Positions 46,272-55,071 of a stretch of DNA of 64,000 bases are shown piece after piece; the stretch's first letter is position 1, and the number at the start of each line of letters is the position of its first letter. This DNA is from Flavobacteriales bacterium (GTDB taxonomy: Bacteria; Bacteroidota; Bacteroidia; Flavobacteriales_E; Vicingaceae), in assembly GCA_013359255.1 (NCBI GenBank), contig JABWCF010000002.1, positions 211,862 to 275,861 on the forward strand, read 5' to 3'. The translations under genes were made by a program, and so were the position numbers. The notes below the pieces were generated by a model. It was not told where the DNA came from, ran no database searches, and saw nothing but the letters and a program-made list of their open reading frames with translations.

Positions 46272-47336
46272 TTAATTTGAGTTGGGCAAAGCAACACTTT
46301 TGCCTGCTTTAAACTTCATAGAATGACGGTAACGATGACTTAGTGGATAACACCCATAAACACTTTGTTGGGTAGAGGTATCGTAAACATACCCCCAATC
46401 GTCTGCAAACATAATTATTTGAATTATCTTATAATTTGATGGTTTCGTATAATCAATCCAATTTCGCAATCCATGATACGATTTATTTAAATCAACATAA
46501 TTTAAGGTAATATTTTGTTCATGACACCATAGCCAACGCAAATTACTAGAACCTAAATAATCTAATGTTGTGTAATTAGGGCATCCCGTATAAGAATTAT
46601 CTATTATTGAATATCTTTGGGATGGGCTCGGATGTGGCATTGTAATAACGCCTGTAAAATATCCATTGTTTAATGGTGGATGTGTATAGTATTGATTTAA
46701 TTTTTTCTCTATTTGAAAAGCCGAATGAGGATAGTAGGGATATAAATTATAACTATCACCCGGCCCAAAATCAGTAGGTTCAAAATTGGGTTCCAAAATA
46801 GGAGCGTATGTAATTATTTCTACATGCATTTTAAATAAATCATCAGAAACATCTTCGTCTACTTCTACGTCAATGGCATAAAAAAGGTTTGTGTTGTTAT
46901 TCATAACATCTGTAATGGCTGAAGCAATAGAATCATAACAATAAAAAATATTATGTGGGCGAGCGTAAAACTCACCCATAGTGTTTCTTCCGCCAAGAGG
47001 TATGTAAAAAATATATTTAGATATTTCTATGCTATCAACCGTATATTGTTGGGCGAGAGTATTAGCACGGTTTGCAGAAGCCTCAAGCGTCCAAACAACT
47101 TCTTCTATAAGCATCGTATCCCAAGTTGGCAATATAGTATCCTCCATATAGTTTGTAAAAGCCACATTAAAACTATCTATAAGAGTGTTAATATTTTCGT
47201 CTCTTTCTGGTGGTGAAAAACGAGCGTTCGCATTTTCGGAGGTGTGCTGGGGTTTAATAAAATTTTCTTTTTTTTCTTTTTTACAGGCTGACACAAACAA
47301 AGTTATGCCAATGACCGAAATAGTTAAAGTTCTCAT
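46272..47336 (-). CDS. Lipoprotein of unknown function
   Basis: A 354-residue lipoprotein: signal with lipobox Cys18 (SACKKEKKEN) and an acidic mature domain with many Tyr and His. Contains SYHGLRNWIDY and LWCHEQN, but I recognise no family. It diverges from the XRE regulator and precedes the T9SS protein by 2 bp. Compare the XRE/lipoprotein pair at 32782-34193. Confidence 0.65.
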   Translation of the reverse strand: MRTLTISVIGITLFVSACKKEKKENFIKPQHTSENANARFSPPERDENINTLIDSFNVAFTNYMEDTILPTWDTMLIEEVVWTLEASANRANTLAQQYTVDSIEISKYIFYIPLGGRNTMGEFYARPHNIFYCYDSIASAITDVMNNNTNLFYAIDVEVDEDVSDDLFKMHVEIITYAPILEPNFEPTDFGPGDSYNLYPYYPHSAFQIEKKLNQYYTHPPLNNGYFTGVITMPHPSPSQRYSIIDNSYTGCPNYTTLDYLGSSNLRWLWCHEQNITLNYVDLNKSYHGLRNWIDYTKPSNYKIIQIIMFADDWGYVYDTSTQQSVYGCYPLSHRYRHSMKFKAGKSVALPNSN

Positions 47337-47400
47337 AAGTTAAATTTTTATGTTAAAATCAATTAACAAACAAAGAGAAAGAATAATAAAAAAGAATTTA

Positions 47401-47430
47401 TTGACTATTTCGGATTTTTATTTACTTTTA
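47401..47430 (+). promoter_or_regulatory. Candidate promoter of the island XRE gene
   Basis: TTG at 47401-47403 and TACTTTTA at 47423-47430 (7 of 8 to TAnnTTTG) with a 19-bp spacer; the ATG at 47449 follows after 18 bp. This supports starting the regulator at 47449 rather than at 47350. Confidence 0.5.
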
Positions 47431-47448
47431 CGGAAAAAATATTTACTT

Positions 47449-47841
47449 ATGGAGAAAATGGAAATACCCGAAAGATTGCATAAAATAATCAACAAAATAA
47501 AAGAGGCAAGAAAAAACAAGGGTTTTTCGCATGAATATATTGCGGAAAAGTTGGGAATTAGTGTTTCTGCTTATAACAAGATAGAAAGGCAGGAAACGAA
47601 ACTAACGCTTGAACGCTTATTTCAGTTACAGGCGATATTGGATATCCCTTTGGAAGAATTATTGGATTTAAAAGTTGAAAATGTATATAATCAGCATATT
47701 ACCGACCAAGCGGTAGGACACCAACAGATTGAAAATCTATATCAGGAGAATAAAGAAATAACCGAAAAATTAATTGAGGCATACAAGGAGCAAATAATTT
47801 ATTTGCGACAAAGACTTCTATCAACAGAGAAACATGGCTAA
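47449..47841 (+). CDS. XRE-family HTH regulator in the island
   Basis: A 130-residue regulator from ATG 47449: XRE helix-turn-helix (about 10-65; KNKGFSHEYIAEKLGIS, RQETKLTLERL) and a coiled-coil C-terminus (about 85-125). It is the only plus-strand gene between had and oah and is divergent from the lipoprotein. Its stop codon overlaps the stop of had by 2 bp (47839-47840), so the two genes end tail to tail without spacing, which looks like a recombination junction. Confidence 0.85.
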   Translation: MEKMEIPERLHKIINKIKEARKNKGFSHEYIAEKLGISVSAYNKIERQETKLTLERLFQLQAILDIPLEELLDLKVENVYNQHITDQAVGHQQIENLYQENKEITEKLIEAYKEQIIYLRQRLLSTEKHG

Positions 47842-48899
47842 TAATCAGGTACCAGTACAGAGCGTTTATCGTATTTGTGTTCAAGGGTATTTTTAAACAC
47901 TTCGTTTATTTTACTCATCGGAAAGGTTTGTACAAAATCTTTGATGTTTAGTTTTCCGGAAGCAATTAGTTCCACCACTTCGGGGTATAGTTCTGGTTTG
48001 CAGCCCCAGGTGCCAATAAGTTTTGCATCGAAGGCCATCAGGTTGCTTAAACGAACCTCGAGTTTGTTCATGGTAAAACCTACAATGCTTAAGGTAGAGG
48101 TAAAAGTAATGAGGTTAAAGGCTAATTCCTGACCGGGTGCAGTACCCGAAAATTCAAAAATTTTCCAACCATATTTTGAGGTGCCTAGCTGTTTGGCAAT
48201 TTCTTTTACTTTATTTTTTATTTCCTTTAGGTCTAAACCTTTTGAATTAAGGGTAGCATCTACTCCGTTCTTTTTAGCGGCCTCTAATTTGGCATCGTTA
48301 ATATCAATTGCCAACACTTTTGCCCCCATAATTTTGGCTATTAAGGCACCATATACGCCCACTCCTCCTACGCCAATGCAAATGGCTAAATCGTTTTTTT
48401 CTAATTCCGATTTTTTAATTACTTGGTAAGGCGTAGAAATGGCATCGGCTATAACGGCTAGCTCTTCCAGTTTGTAGTTAGATAAAACGGCATCGGGTAC
48501 TACACACAAATATTGGTGTGGCACCACAATGTGCGAAGCAAACCCTCCGTGAAAATCGTTACCGGGCATAAGCTGATGTTGGCACATATTGCTTCGGCCT
48601 TTATTGCATAATTCGCAGTTTCCGCAAGGAAGAACGGCCGGAATAATTACATTTTTCCCTTTTAGGTGTGCCGGGCCTTCTACAACGGTTCCGCTAATTT
48701 CGTGGCCTAAGGTAAGCGGAAAATCTTTTTTTGTACGAACCCCATCGTGCCAAAAACTAAGGTCGGTATGGCAAACACCACAACCAGCTATTTTTACTAA
48801 TGCTTCGTTTGCAGATACGGTGGGTAAGGAATTTTCTACTTTAACAAATTCGGCTTTTAACGCGGTAGCTTGCCATTGATAGATTTTTGAAGTACTCAT
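47838..48899 (-). CDS. had: 6-hydroxycyclohex-1-ene-1-carbonyl-CoA dehydrogenase
   Basis: A 353-residue zinc-dependent medium-chain alcohol dehydrogenase that oxidises 6-hydroxycyclohex-1-ene-1-carbonyl-CoA to the 6-oxo compound before ring opening. Catalytic zinc region GCGVCHTDLSFWHDG (39-53) with Cys43, and GHE (65-67); structural zinc Cys92, 95, 98 and 106; NAD-binding GVGGVGVYG (about 176-184). The GVCHTDLSFWHDGV stretch is close to Had of Thauera. The final residues may have been altered at the island junction. Other Zn-ADHs are an alternative, excluded by context. Confidence 0.87.
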   Translation of the reverse strand: MSTSKIYQWQATALKAEFVKVENSLPTVSANEALVKIAGCGVCHTDLSFWHDGVRTKKDFPLTLGHEISGTVVEGPAHLKGKNVIIPAVLPCGNCELCNKGRSNMCQHQLMPGNDFHGGFASHIVVPHQYLCVVPDAVLSNYKLEELAVIADAISTPYQVIKKSELEKNDLAICIGVGGVGVYGALIAKIMGAKVLAIDINDAKLEAAKKNGVDATLNSKGLDLKEIKNKVKEIAKQLGTSKYGWKIFEFSGTAPGQELAFNLITFTSTLSIVGFTMNKLEVRLSNLMAFDAKLIGTWGCKPELYPEVVELIASGKLNIKDFVQTFPMSKINEVFKNTLEHKYDKRSVLVPDY

Positions 48900-48917
48900 T
48901 TTGTATTCGTATTTTAC

Positions 48918-50735
48918 TTACTGGGCAGGAACAAGATTCCATGTTACTGCTTTCAGTTTTGCTTCTAAATGTAAAAGGTCGGTTTTAAAAGAGGAAATGA
49001 TTTTTTCCGACTCTTCTTTCATTTCTGGTAACAGGTTTTTGTAGTATTCTATACCGGAAAAAAGATTTTCTTTAAAACTTGCAAAATAACTGGCTTCCTT
49101 AGGGGTAGCAGGTTCTAATAGGTTTTTGATAAGATTTTTTAAGTAGTTAATATATAATTCTAACTCCTTAATAAACATATGGGGCCTGTAAGCATCGTTA
49201 AGCAAATTAATTCTGCCATAAATATGGTCTACCATTTCTTGCAAACTGGCTATTTTGTTAAAGTATGCAATATTTGGCCCGGGGCAGATAGAAATTTTAT
49301 TTTCTGCTTTAATGGTTGTTATTTGATAATTTATTTTTACTGAATTACCTAACCCATTGCAGATGCACTCTTTGTTTACAATTTTTCTAAATTCAATCTG
49401 ATGTCTTTCGGGTGGCAACTTTTTGCTGTCTAACTCGGCTAATTTTAATTTCTGATACTGGCGAGAAGCTGTGCAAATAGGCATTTCGGTAAATTCGGTA
49501 TTAAATTCCAAATATCTGTTGGGGCAAGAACTTCCCGGTTTTCCGGCTGTAATTCTTTCTTCTTTTTCTACTTCAATAGAATTCCCTCTTATAGAATTGA
49601 AAGGAACTCCCAGCGGGGAAACTTCACTTAAAAACACATCTTTTTCGGTGGCTTTGCAAAGTAGTTGCAGTGTTTCTTCGTCTACGTTGGTTACCTCCGG
49701 AACTAATAAAAAGGGAGTGCCCCAGCCCACCGAATCTACGTTATAATAACGAATTAAAAACTCGTGTTCAGTAGCGGTTCCCACCCCTCCCTGAACGGTA
49801 ATATTGGTAGATAAGGGCGCAGAGGTATGGTTTTTACCTTCTCGGGTCCAGGCTTCCTTACACATCTCGGAGAGTTCTTTTACCAATTCATCTTTTTTAT
49901 TTTTAAACTCTTCCAATATGGGTCCTAGTAAATATCCGTCTGAAGCAAAAGCATGTCCTCCACAGTTTAAACCCGACTCAATTCGATATTCCGAAACCCA
50001 AATTCCTTTTTTGGCAAACATTTTTCCTTGAATTAATGCCGAGCGATAATCACTCACTTTTAGAATAATTTTCTTTTTTAATTCTCCGTTTTCATCGGGA
50101 AAAAAATCGGGAAAGTTAGCAGTGTATGTATATAATCTGGGATTCATTCCTGCCGAATACACTAATGATGCGTTTAGTGTGCTATTGGCAAAACCTCTTA
50201 AGGCTGCGTGTGCATCGTTGTATTCTACAGGTAATATTTCCTTGTTAGCGTTGTAATTGGGGCTATCCAACTTGGTCATGATGTTTACATCAATAGTACC
50301 GGCTTTTATGGTGTTTAAAATGTAATGAAGAATCTCTTTTTTTTCTTCATTGCCGGAAGAGGCAATATATTTTTCGTAGGCTTTTTTAAGAGGAGAATGA
50401 TTGGGAAGTAGGGAGAAATATTTTTTTGCCTTTTCTCCACCATTTTCAATGGAATTAACCACCTCTTTAAATTCTAAATCTACTATTTTAGCAATAATAT
50501 TGAGGTATGCAGTAATTCTTTTTGCTCTAAAATCTTCTTCTTTATTTGTAATCTCCTCGTAAGGGAAATTATATTTTTTACAGTAATAGGCACTCAATCG
50601 TTCAAGTAATTTATCGTCTCCCAACGAAAGAACAGAAGAAATACCAAGTGGTGCAACTTTTACCGGAGTATCAATTGAAAAGGCTATTCCCATAACCGGA
50701 ATATGAAACGTGTGTGCTGCTTGTGTTGGGTTCAT
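48918..50735 (-). CDS. 605-residue protein of unknown function in the aromatic operon
   Basis: I do not recognise a characterised family. The N-terminal part (FHIPVMGIAFSIDTPVKVAP, VSSVLSL-like) and the middle (NITVQGGVGTATEHEFLIRYY, then GWGTPFLLVPEVTNV) have the look of a TIM-barrel FMN enzyme of the nitronate monooxygenase/glutamate-synthase type. Cysteines concentrate in the second half: SSCPNRYLEF, PICTASR, KECICNGLG and ISICPGPN, which could bind an iron-sulphur cluster. The end is helical. No signal peptide. Nested between had (18 bp) and the thiolase (12 bp). A redox role is a guess. Confidence 0.6.
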   Translation of the reverse strand: MNPTQAAHTFHIPVMGIAFSIDTPVKVAPLGISSVLSLGDDKLLERLSAYYCKKYNFPYEEITNKEEDFRAKRITAYLNIIAKIVDLEFKEVVNSIENGGEKAKKYFSLLPNHSPLKKAYEKYIASSGNEEKKEILHYILNTIKAGTIDVNIMTKLDSPNYNANKEILPVEYNDAHAALRGFANSTLNASLVYSAGMNPRLYTYTANFPDFFPDENGELKKKIILKVSDYRSALIQGKMFAKKGIWVSEYRIESGLNCGGHAFASDGYLLGPILEEFKNKKDELVKELSEMCKEAWTREGKNHTSAPLSTNITVQGGVGTATEHEFLIRYYNVDSVGWGTPFLLVPEVTNVDEETLQLLCKATEKDVFLSEVSPLGVPFNSIRGNSIEVEKEERITAGKPGSSCPNRYLEFNTEFTEMPICTASRQYQKLKLAELDSKKLPPERHQIEFRKIVNKECICNGLGNSVKINYQITTIKAENKISICPGPNIAYFNKIASLQEMVDHIYGRINLLNDAYRPHMFIKELELYINYLKNLIKNLLEPATPKEASYFASFKENLFSGIEYYKNLLPEMKEESEKIISSFKTDLLHLEAKLKAVTWNLVPAQ

Positions 50736-50747
50736 TTTTATGTTAAG

Positions 50748-52001
50748 TTAAATATTTTCAAAAAGTATAGCGGTGCCTTGTCCACCACCAATACAAGCTG
50801 AAGCAATACCGTACTTAACATTTCTTGCTTTCATTTCTCTCGATAGGGTTAAAGACAACCGTGTTCCGGTGGCTGCTAAGGGGTGACCCAAAGCAATTGC
50901 TCCACCATTTACATTGCAAATATCCCTATTTAATTTGAGTTCTCGTTCACAACCGATAAATTGTGCTGCAAAAGCCTCATTTATTTCTATTAAACCGATG
51001 TCTGAAAGGCTTAACCCTGCTATTTCTAAGACTAATTTTATGGCGGGTACGGGTCCTAAACCCATTACTCTTGGATCTAAGGCACTTGTAGCCGATGCTA
51101 CAATTCTTGAAAGTGGTTTTAAGCCTTTCGTTTTTACAAAATCACCACTTGCCACAACTACAGAAGCCGCCCCATCAACAATACCGCTAGAGTTAGCCGC
51201 TGTTTGAACGCCATCTCTGGCAAATACAGAAGGGAGTTTGCTCATGGCATCTAAATCGGCAGGACGCACGTTCTCGTCTGTGCAGAAATCTACGGCATGT
51301 TTAGGTAATTTTACTTTTCTGGTAATTAAACCATCAATAGCAAATTCGGCCGAATTCATTTTCACTATTTCGCCTTCAAAAAAACCTCTTTTTTGAGCCG
51401 CTAAATATTTATCGATAGATTGTTTGGCGAAAATATTGGCATCGTCTTTTGTAATACCATGTTTTTGGGCTACATTTTCGGCTGTACAGCCCATTGGCAC
51501 AGCAGCTGTATCGTTCAATGCTTCCCAAAGCATGTCTTTAAAATCAATTTTTCCGAGTGCGTAACCCATTCTGTTGCCAAAGCTAACGGTAGGAGAAAGG
51601 GTCATGTTTTCAGTTCCTCCGCATAAGGCAGTTTGTGCTTTTCCAAGTGTAATTTGTTCGGCCCCGGCAATAATGGTTTCAAAGCCTGAACCGCAAATAC
51701 GTTGCAACATTACAGCTGGAATACCTTCCGGAATACCCGAAAATAAGCCTATATGGCGAGGTAAAAAGTAAGCATCAGCAGCACTTTGGCCTATGTTGGC
51801 ATACATCACTTGGTCTATATCTTTACCTTTAATTCCTGATTTTTCTATGGCAGCACGAGTAGCATAAATACCTAAATCGGTAGGAGAAACATTGCCCAAT
51901 GTTCCGCAGAGTTTACCAAAAGGAGTTCTTGCTCCATTTACAAGATAAATATTATCATAAGTTATCCCAAATCCTTTTTTCTTGTCGTGAAATCCTTTCA
52001 T
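50748..52001 (-). CDS. Acyl-CoA thiolase
   Basis: A 417-residue thiolase: nucleophile Cys103 in QRICGSGFE, GGAIALGHPLAATG with the catalytic His near 375, and the second cysteine Cys403 in SACIGGGQG. It cleaves 3-oxoacyl-CoA with CoA. In this operon it may act late in pimelyl-type beta-oxidation or cleave a 3-oxo-3-aryl-propionyl-CoA; sequence does not say which. It follows the fusion gene by 2 bp. Confidence 0.9.
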   Translation of the reverse strand: MKGFHDKKKGFGITYDNIYLVNGARTPFGKLCGTLGNVSPTDLGIYATRAAIEKSGIKGKDIDQVMYANIGQSAADAYFLPRHIGLFSGIPEGIPAVMLQRICGSGFETIIAGAEQITLGKAQTALCGGTENMTLSPTVSFGNRMGYALGKIDFKDMLWEALNDTAAVPMGCTAENVAQKHGITKDDANIFAKQSIDKYLAAQKRGFFEGEIVKMNSAEFAIDGLITRKVKLPKHAVDFCTDENVRPADLDAMSKLPSVFARDGVQTAANSSGIVDGAASVVVASGDFVKTKGLKPLSRIVASATSALDPRVMGLGPVPAIKLVLEIAGLSLSDIGLIEINEAFAAQFIGCERELKLNRDICNVNGGAIALGHPLAATGTRLSLTLSREMKARNVKYGIASACIGGGQGTAILFENI

Positions 52002-52003
52002 AA

Positions 52004-53854
52004 TTACGTTGTTTTTTTAAGGGGTTTTATTTCTTTTTTTGTATTGGAATGTATTTTGGAAAAATATTGCATGGCAATAATAGCTGCACCAAAAGAAACG
52101 ATGTGCTGAGGTGCCTCAACTATTTTAATGTCTTTATTAAATTTTTCGTTTAATAAATCTTTCAGGTAGGGGTGGTGGGCAATTACTCCACCAATCATGT
52201 AGGTTGGAATGCCCGGATCGAGCCTCATTTTTGCCACTTTGTTGGCAATGGAGTTGTAAATTCCTCTAGAAATATCTTCGGGTTTCATGCCATCAAAAAT
52301 CCAATTCATGATTTCTGTTTTGGCAAAAACGGTACAGAAACTGTTGAGCTCTTTATCGTATTTAGAGAGGGAGGCTAAACTACTCATATCAGAAATGTTG
52401 ATTCCGGCACGTTCGGCAATTTCGGCTAAAAAGGAGCCGGTTCCTGCAGCGCACTTGTCATTCATGTAAAAATTTTCTACGTTATTGTCTTTGTCGCAAC
52501 GAATAATTTTTATGTCTTCCCCTCCAATGTCAATAATATTTTTTTCTCCGGCATAGAAAAATGAAACTCCGGCTGCAGCACAGTTTATTTCGGTTTTTAC
52601 TATGTCGGTTTCTGTAAAGTGTTTTCTTCCGTAGCCTGTGGCACAACTGTATTTAATATTGAAATTAGAGGATATGGCGGCCATTACGTTTTTAAATGCT
52701 TGTTTATCGTTGGTCATGGTGGGTAAGAAATAACGGAAAACGGCATTGCCTTTATCGTTTGTAATAGTAAATTTAGCATAAGCCGAGCCGAGATCTATCC
52801 CTAAAAAGCAATGAGTATTTTTGTAGGCTCCTGCTGTGGCTTTGTTTATTAGCCCCTTCTCTAAAATTATTTTGTTTACATCGCCAGCGGCTCCCGGAAT
52901 ACGAGAAATAATATTTTTATTGGTCATAGCTTTTACCATGTTGGTAAACGCAAGATTTAGCGATGTTCTGATGTAATGTTTACGACCGTATTCTACAATT
53001 TTTCCATTAAAATAATCTATTTCGGTGGGCCGATTATTAATTAAATCAACAGCTAAGGAAGGGAAGTGATCGCCTCCTTTTTTGAGATATCGTAAACATT
53101 GACGAAGAAAATCATCAGGAAATCGTATTTTTTCGGCTTCGGCTACTTCAATGCCTTCATTGATGACCTGTTCTATTAGTTCAACTGTATCGGGGTCGCT
53201 CATGGCTTCGGCCATCGTTAATCGACTTACACCACATAGGGCACTGAGTGATGCATTGAGTATGGTTTTTTCCCAAGTGCGTTTGAGAAGTTCAAAAGAG
53301 TCAATGGCTTTGGTTGAAAGGTTTACAGAACTTAGTAAATCGGCTATTTCTTTTGCTTTTTCTGCTCGTGCATCGTTTACAGAGCCAATGTAGTTGGGTG
53401 GTGTAAAGAAGGTAACTTTTGTAAGGTTAGGACCCACAGTGTTTCCGGCAAAATTAATAACCAAACGCATCGTTTTACTTTCGCCAAAACCGGCTACTAA
53501 TAAATGTTCTACATCAATTCCATTTTGGGCAGAAACTACAGTTAGTTTTTCGGTATTTAGTATTTCGGCTTGTTTAACGGCAGCAGGCGTGTGGTTCGAT
53601 TTTAATGCAAAAAATAAATAGTCGGCATCCCAACCTTCAAGCTCCGAAATCGATTGACAAACTTTAGTAAACGTAGCTTTTGCCTGTATTACATTTTCCA
53701 ACACCAATCCTTCGGCTTTAATTTTATTGGCTTTGGTTTCGTTGGCTTCGCAGAGGGCTACTTCACAGCCGGCTTCCTGAAGTTTTACGGCCAATATCAT
53801 CCCTACAGGCCCGAGACCGATGATAGCAGCTTTTGTTTTATTTTTTTCGGCCAT
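52004..53854 (-). CDS. Fusion: ketopantoate-reductase-like dehydrogenase + BcrA/D-type ATPase activator
   Basis: A 616-residue two-domain protein. Residues 1-310 are a ketopantoate reductase/2-hydroxyacid dehydrogenase: NAD(P) motif GLGPVG (13-18), AQNG (109-112), Lys196 in TWEKTILN, Asn200 and Glu278 in NRPTEIDYFNG, so catalytic residues look intact. Residues about 345-600 are an ASKHA ATPase of the BcrAD/BadFG family: phosphate-1 DLGSAYAK (354-361), phosphate-2 DIGGED (442-447), and the two [4Fe-4S] ligands Cys468 (NDKCAAGTG) and Cys507 (SFCTVFAKTE). Such activators inject electrons into 2-hydroxyacyl-CoA dehydratases using ATP. The start overlaps the dehydratase-like stop by 1 bp. I know of no described fusion of this kind. 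Confidence 0.9.
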   Translation of the reverse strand: MAEKNKTKAAIIGLGPVGMILAVKLQEAGCEVALCEANETKANKIKAEGLVLENVIQAKATFTKVCQSISELEGWDADYLFFALKSNHTPAAVKQAEILNTEKLTVVSAQNGIDVEHLLVAGFGESKTMRLVINFAGNTVGPNLTKVTFFTPPNYIGSVNDARAEKAKEIADLLSSVNLSTKAIDSFELLKRTWEKTILNASLSALCGVSRLTMAEAMSDPDTVELIEQVINEGIEVAEAEKIRFPDDFLRQCLRYLKKGGDHFPSLAVDLINNRPTEIDYFNGKIVEYGRKHYIRTSLNLAFTNMVKAMTNKNIISRIPGAAGDVNKIILEKGLINKATAGAYKNTHCFLGIDLGSAYAKFTITNDKGNAVFRYFLPTMTNDKQAFKNVMAAISSNFNIKYSCATGYGRKHFTETDIVKTEINCAAAGVSFFYAGEKNIIDIGGEDIKIIRCDKDNNVENFYMNDKCAAGTGSFLAEIAERAGINISDMSSLASLSKYDKELNSFCTVFAKTEIMNWIFDGMKPEDISRGIYNSIANKVAKMRLDPGIPTYMIGGVIAHHPYLKDLLNEKFNKDIKIVEAPQHIVSFGAAIIAMQYFSKIHSNTKKEIKPLKKTT

Positions 53855-55071
53855 TAGTTTAATATTTTATTTTCTTCCAATTGCTCTAGAAAAGTTTCAA
53901 TTTTAGTTATGCTTTGTCCTTCGCTGAAAAAACGTAAATCGCACAAATCGCCTTCAACAACTAATGCAGGAACTCCGGTTATTTCTCTTAACCGTTGTGG
54001 CATACCAAATTTGGCATTGGAATTATTAAAACAGGTTTTTGTATCGTGATACACAATTCCATCTATTTTAAATTCGTTAAACCAATCGGCAAGCATTTTC
54101 ATTTTTGCTTTTTCGCTTCGGTTAATAAATATTTCGGTATAAGCTCTTGCCGTAGAGTTCCAAGGGTCGTTTTCATCAAACTTATCAAACACCCAACTGC
54201 TGCAATAGGTTGAAGCAACAACGGCTGCACCGTTAGAGGTAAACAAATCGCTGAGCATTCTTAGTTTTCCCCAAATAGGCATGCCTTCCCAAAAAATTCT
54301 GGTTTTTGCTTGTGGTAAAAATCCGATGTTGTTTTTCACGTTTTCTTGTAGTTCGGTCAGTAGTTCAGTATAATAATCTTTTGCTACCTGAGTTCCGCGT
54401 AGTACTACTATAGGTCCCATGTGAATGGTGCCATCGAAAAAACTCAAAGGGGCATTCATCGCTGTTGATGTTTTCAATACTTTTTGCCAAAGTAAAGTGG
54501 CTTCTTTGCTTAAACGAACGGTTTCTTTAAATTTACTTTCATCAAATTTTTGTCCGCTAACTTGTTCGCAAATCGGAATCATGTTTTTGAATTGCTTTAC
54601 CACCAAATCGACTTCATCTTGAGTTACTTCATCAACATGACGTGGAGGCATAATGCCAACAATAGGACAGCTAAATTCATCAGCAAAAAACTGAAACCAA
54701 TCTTGCACTTCTCGGCACTGATTGGTGTTGTAAGCTATTAAATCAGGTTTTGGATGTCCACTTAATCCGTAATGAGTTTGTAGAGGCGTTTCTTTTTTTA
54801 GGTAAGAACCTATGTCGGCAGTGGTGTATGAACAAACATGACCAGAATATCCACATTTTATTGCTTCAGGAATAAAATCCATAGCTGTGCGGGTTGCCCC
54901 TAATAAGGCTCCATGATTTTCTGGAAAATAAACCTCAAAACCAAAAGAACGTAACAATTCGGCAGGGCCAACACTTGTACACCAAGCTATTTTCTTTTTG
55001 CCTGTTTCTAGTGAGCGAAAATAATTGCCCATTAGCTCTTTCATTTTATCGGTAGCTTTTATTTTGTACAT
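53854..55071 (-). CDS. 2-hydroxyacyl-CoA dehydratase / benzoyl-CoA reductase-type subunit
   Basis: A 405-residue member of the HgdB/FldC/BcrB family, which carries a [4Fe-4S] cluster and binds CoA ester. Cysteines in family positions: Cys31 (IAWCTSVGPAE), Cys80 (GHVCSYTTADIG), and one in TKTCFNNSN. The end VEGDLCDLRFFSEGQ, then IETFLEQL, is typical. Classic enzymes have two such subunits; the only others here are BcrB and BcrC, more than 6 kb upstream. It overlaps the ligase gene by 13 bp and the activator fusion by 1 bp. Confidence 0.85.
   Translation of the reverse strand: MYKIKATDKMKELMGNYFRSLETGKKKIAWCTSVGPAELLRSFGFEVYFPENHGALLGATRTAMDFIPEAIKCGYSGHVCSYTTADIGSYLKKETPLQTHYGLSGHPKPDLIAYNTNQCREVQDWFQFFADEFSCPIVGIMPPRHVDEVTQDEVDLVVKQFKNMIPICEQVSGQKFDESKFKETVRLSKEATLLWQKVLKTSTAMNAPLSFFDGTIHMGPIVVLRGTQVAKDYYTELLTELQENVKNNIGFLPQAKTRIFWEGMPIWGKLRMLSDLFTSNGAAVVASTYCSSWVFDKFDENDPWNSTARAYTEIFINRSEKAKMKMLADWFNEFKIDGIVYHDTKTCFNNSNAKFGMPQRLREITGVPALVVEGDLCDLRFFSEGQSITKIETFLEQLEENKILN

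Noticed and set aside
47350..47448. 33-codon N-terminal extension of the island XRE regulator
   Set aside because: It would contain the promoter-like TTG and TACTTTTA elements and has no family similarity; the ATG at 47449 is better.
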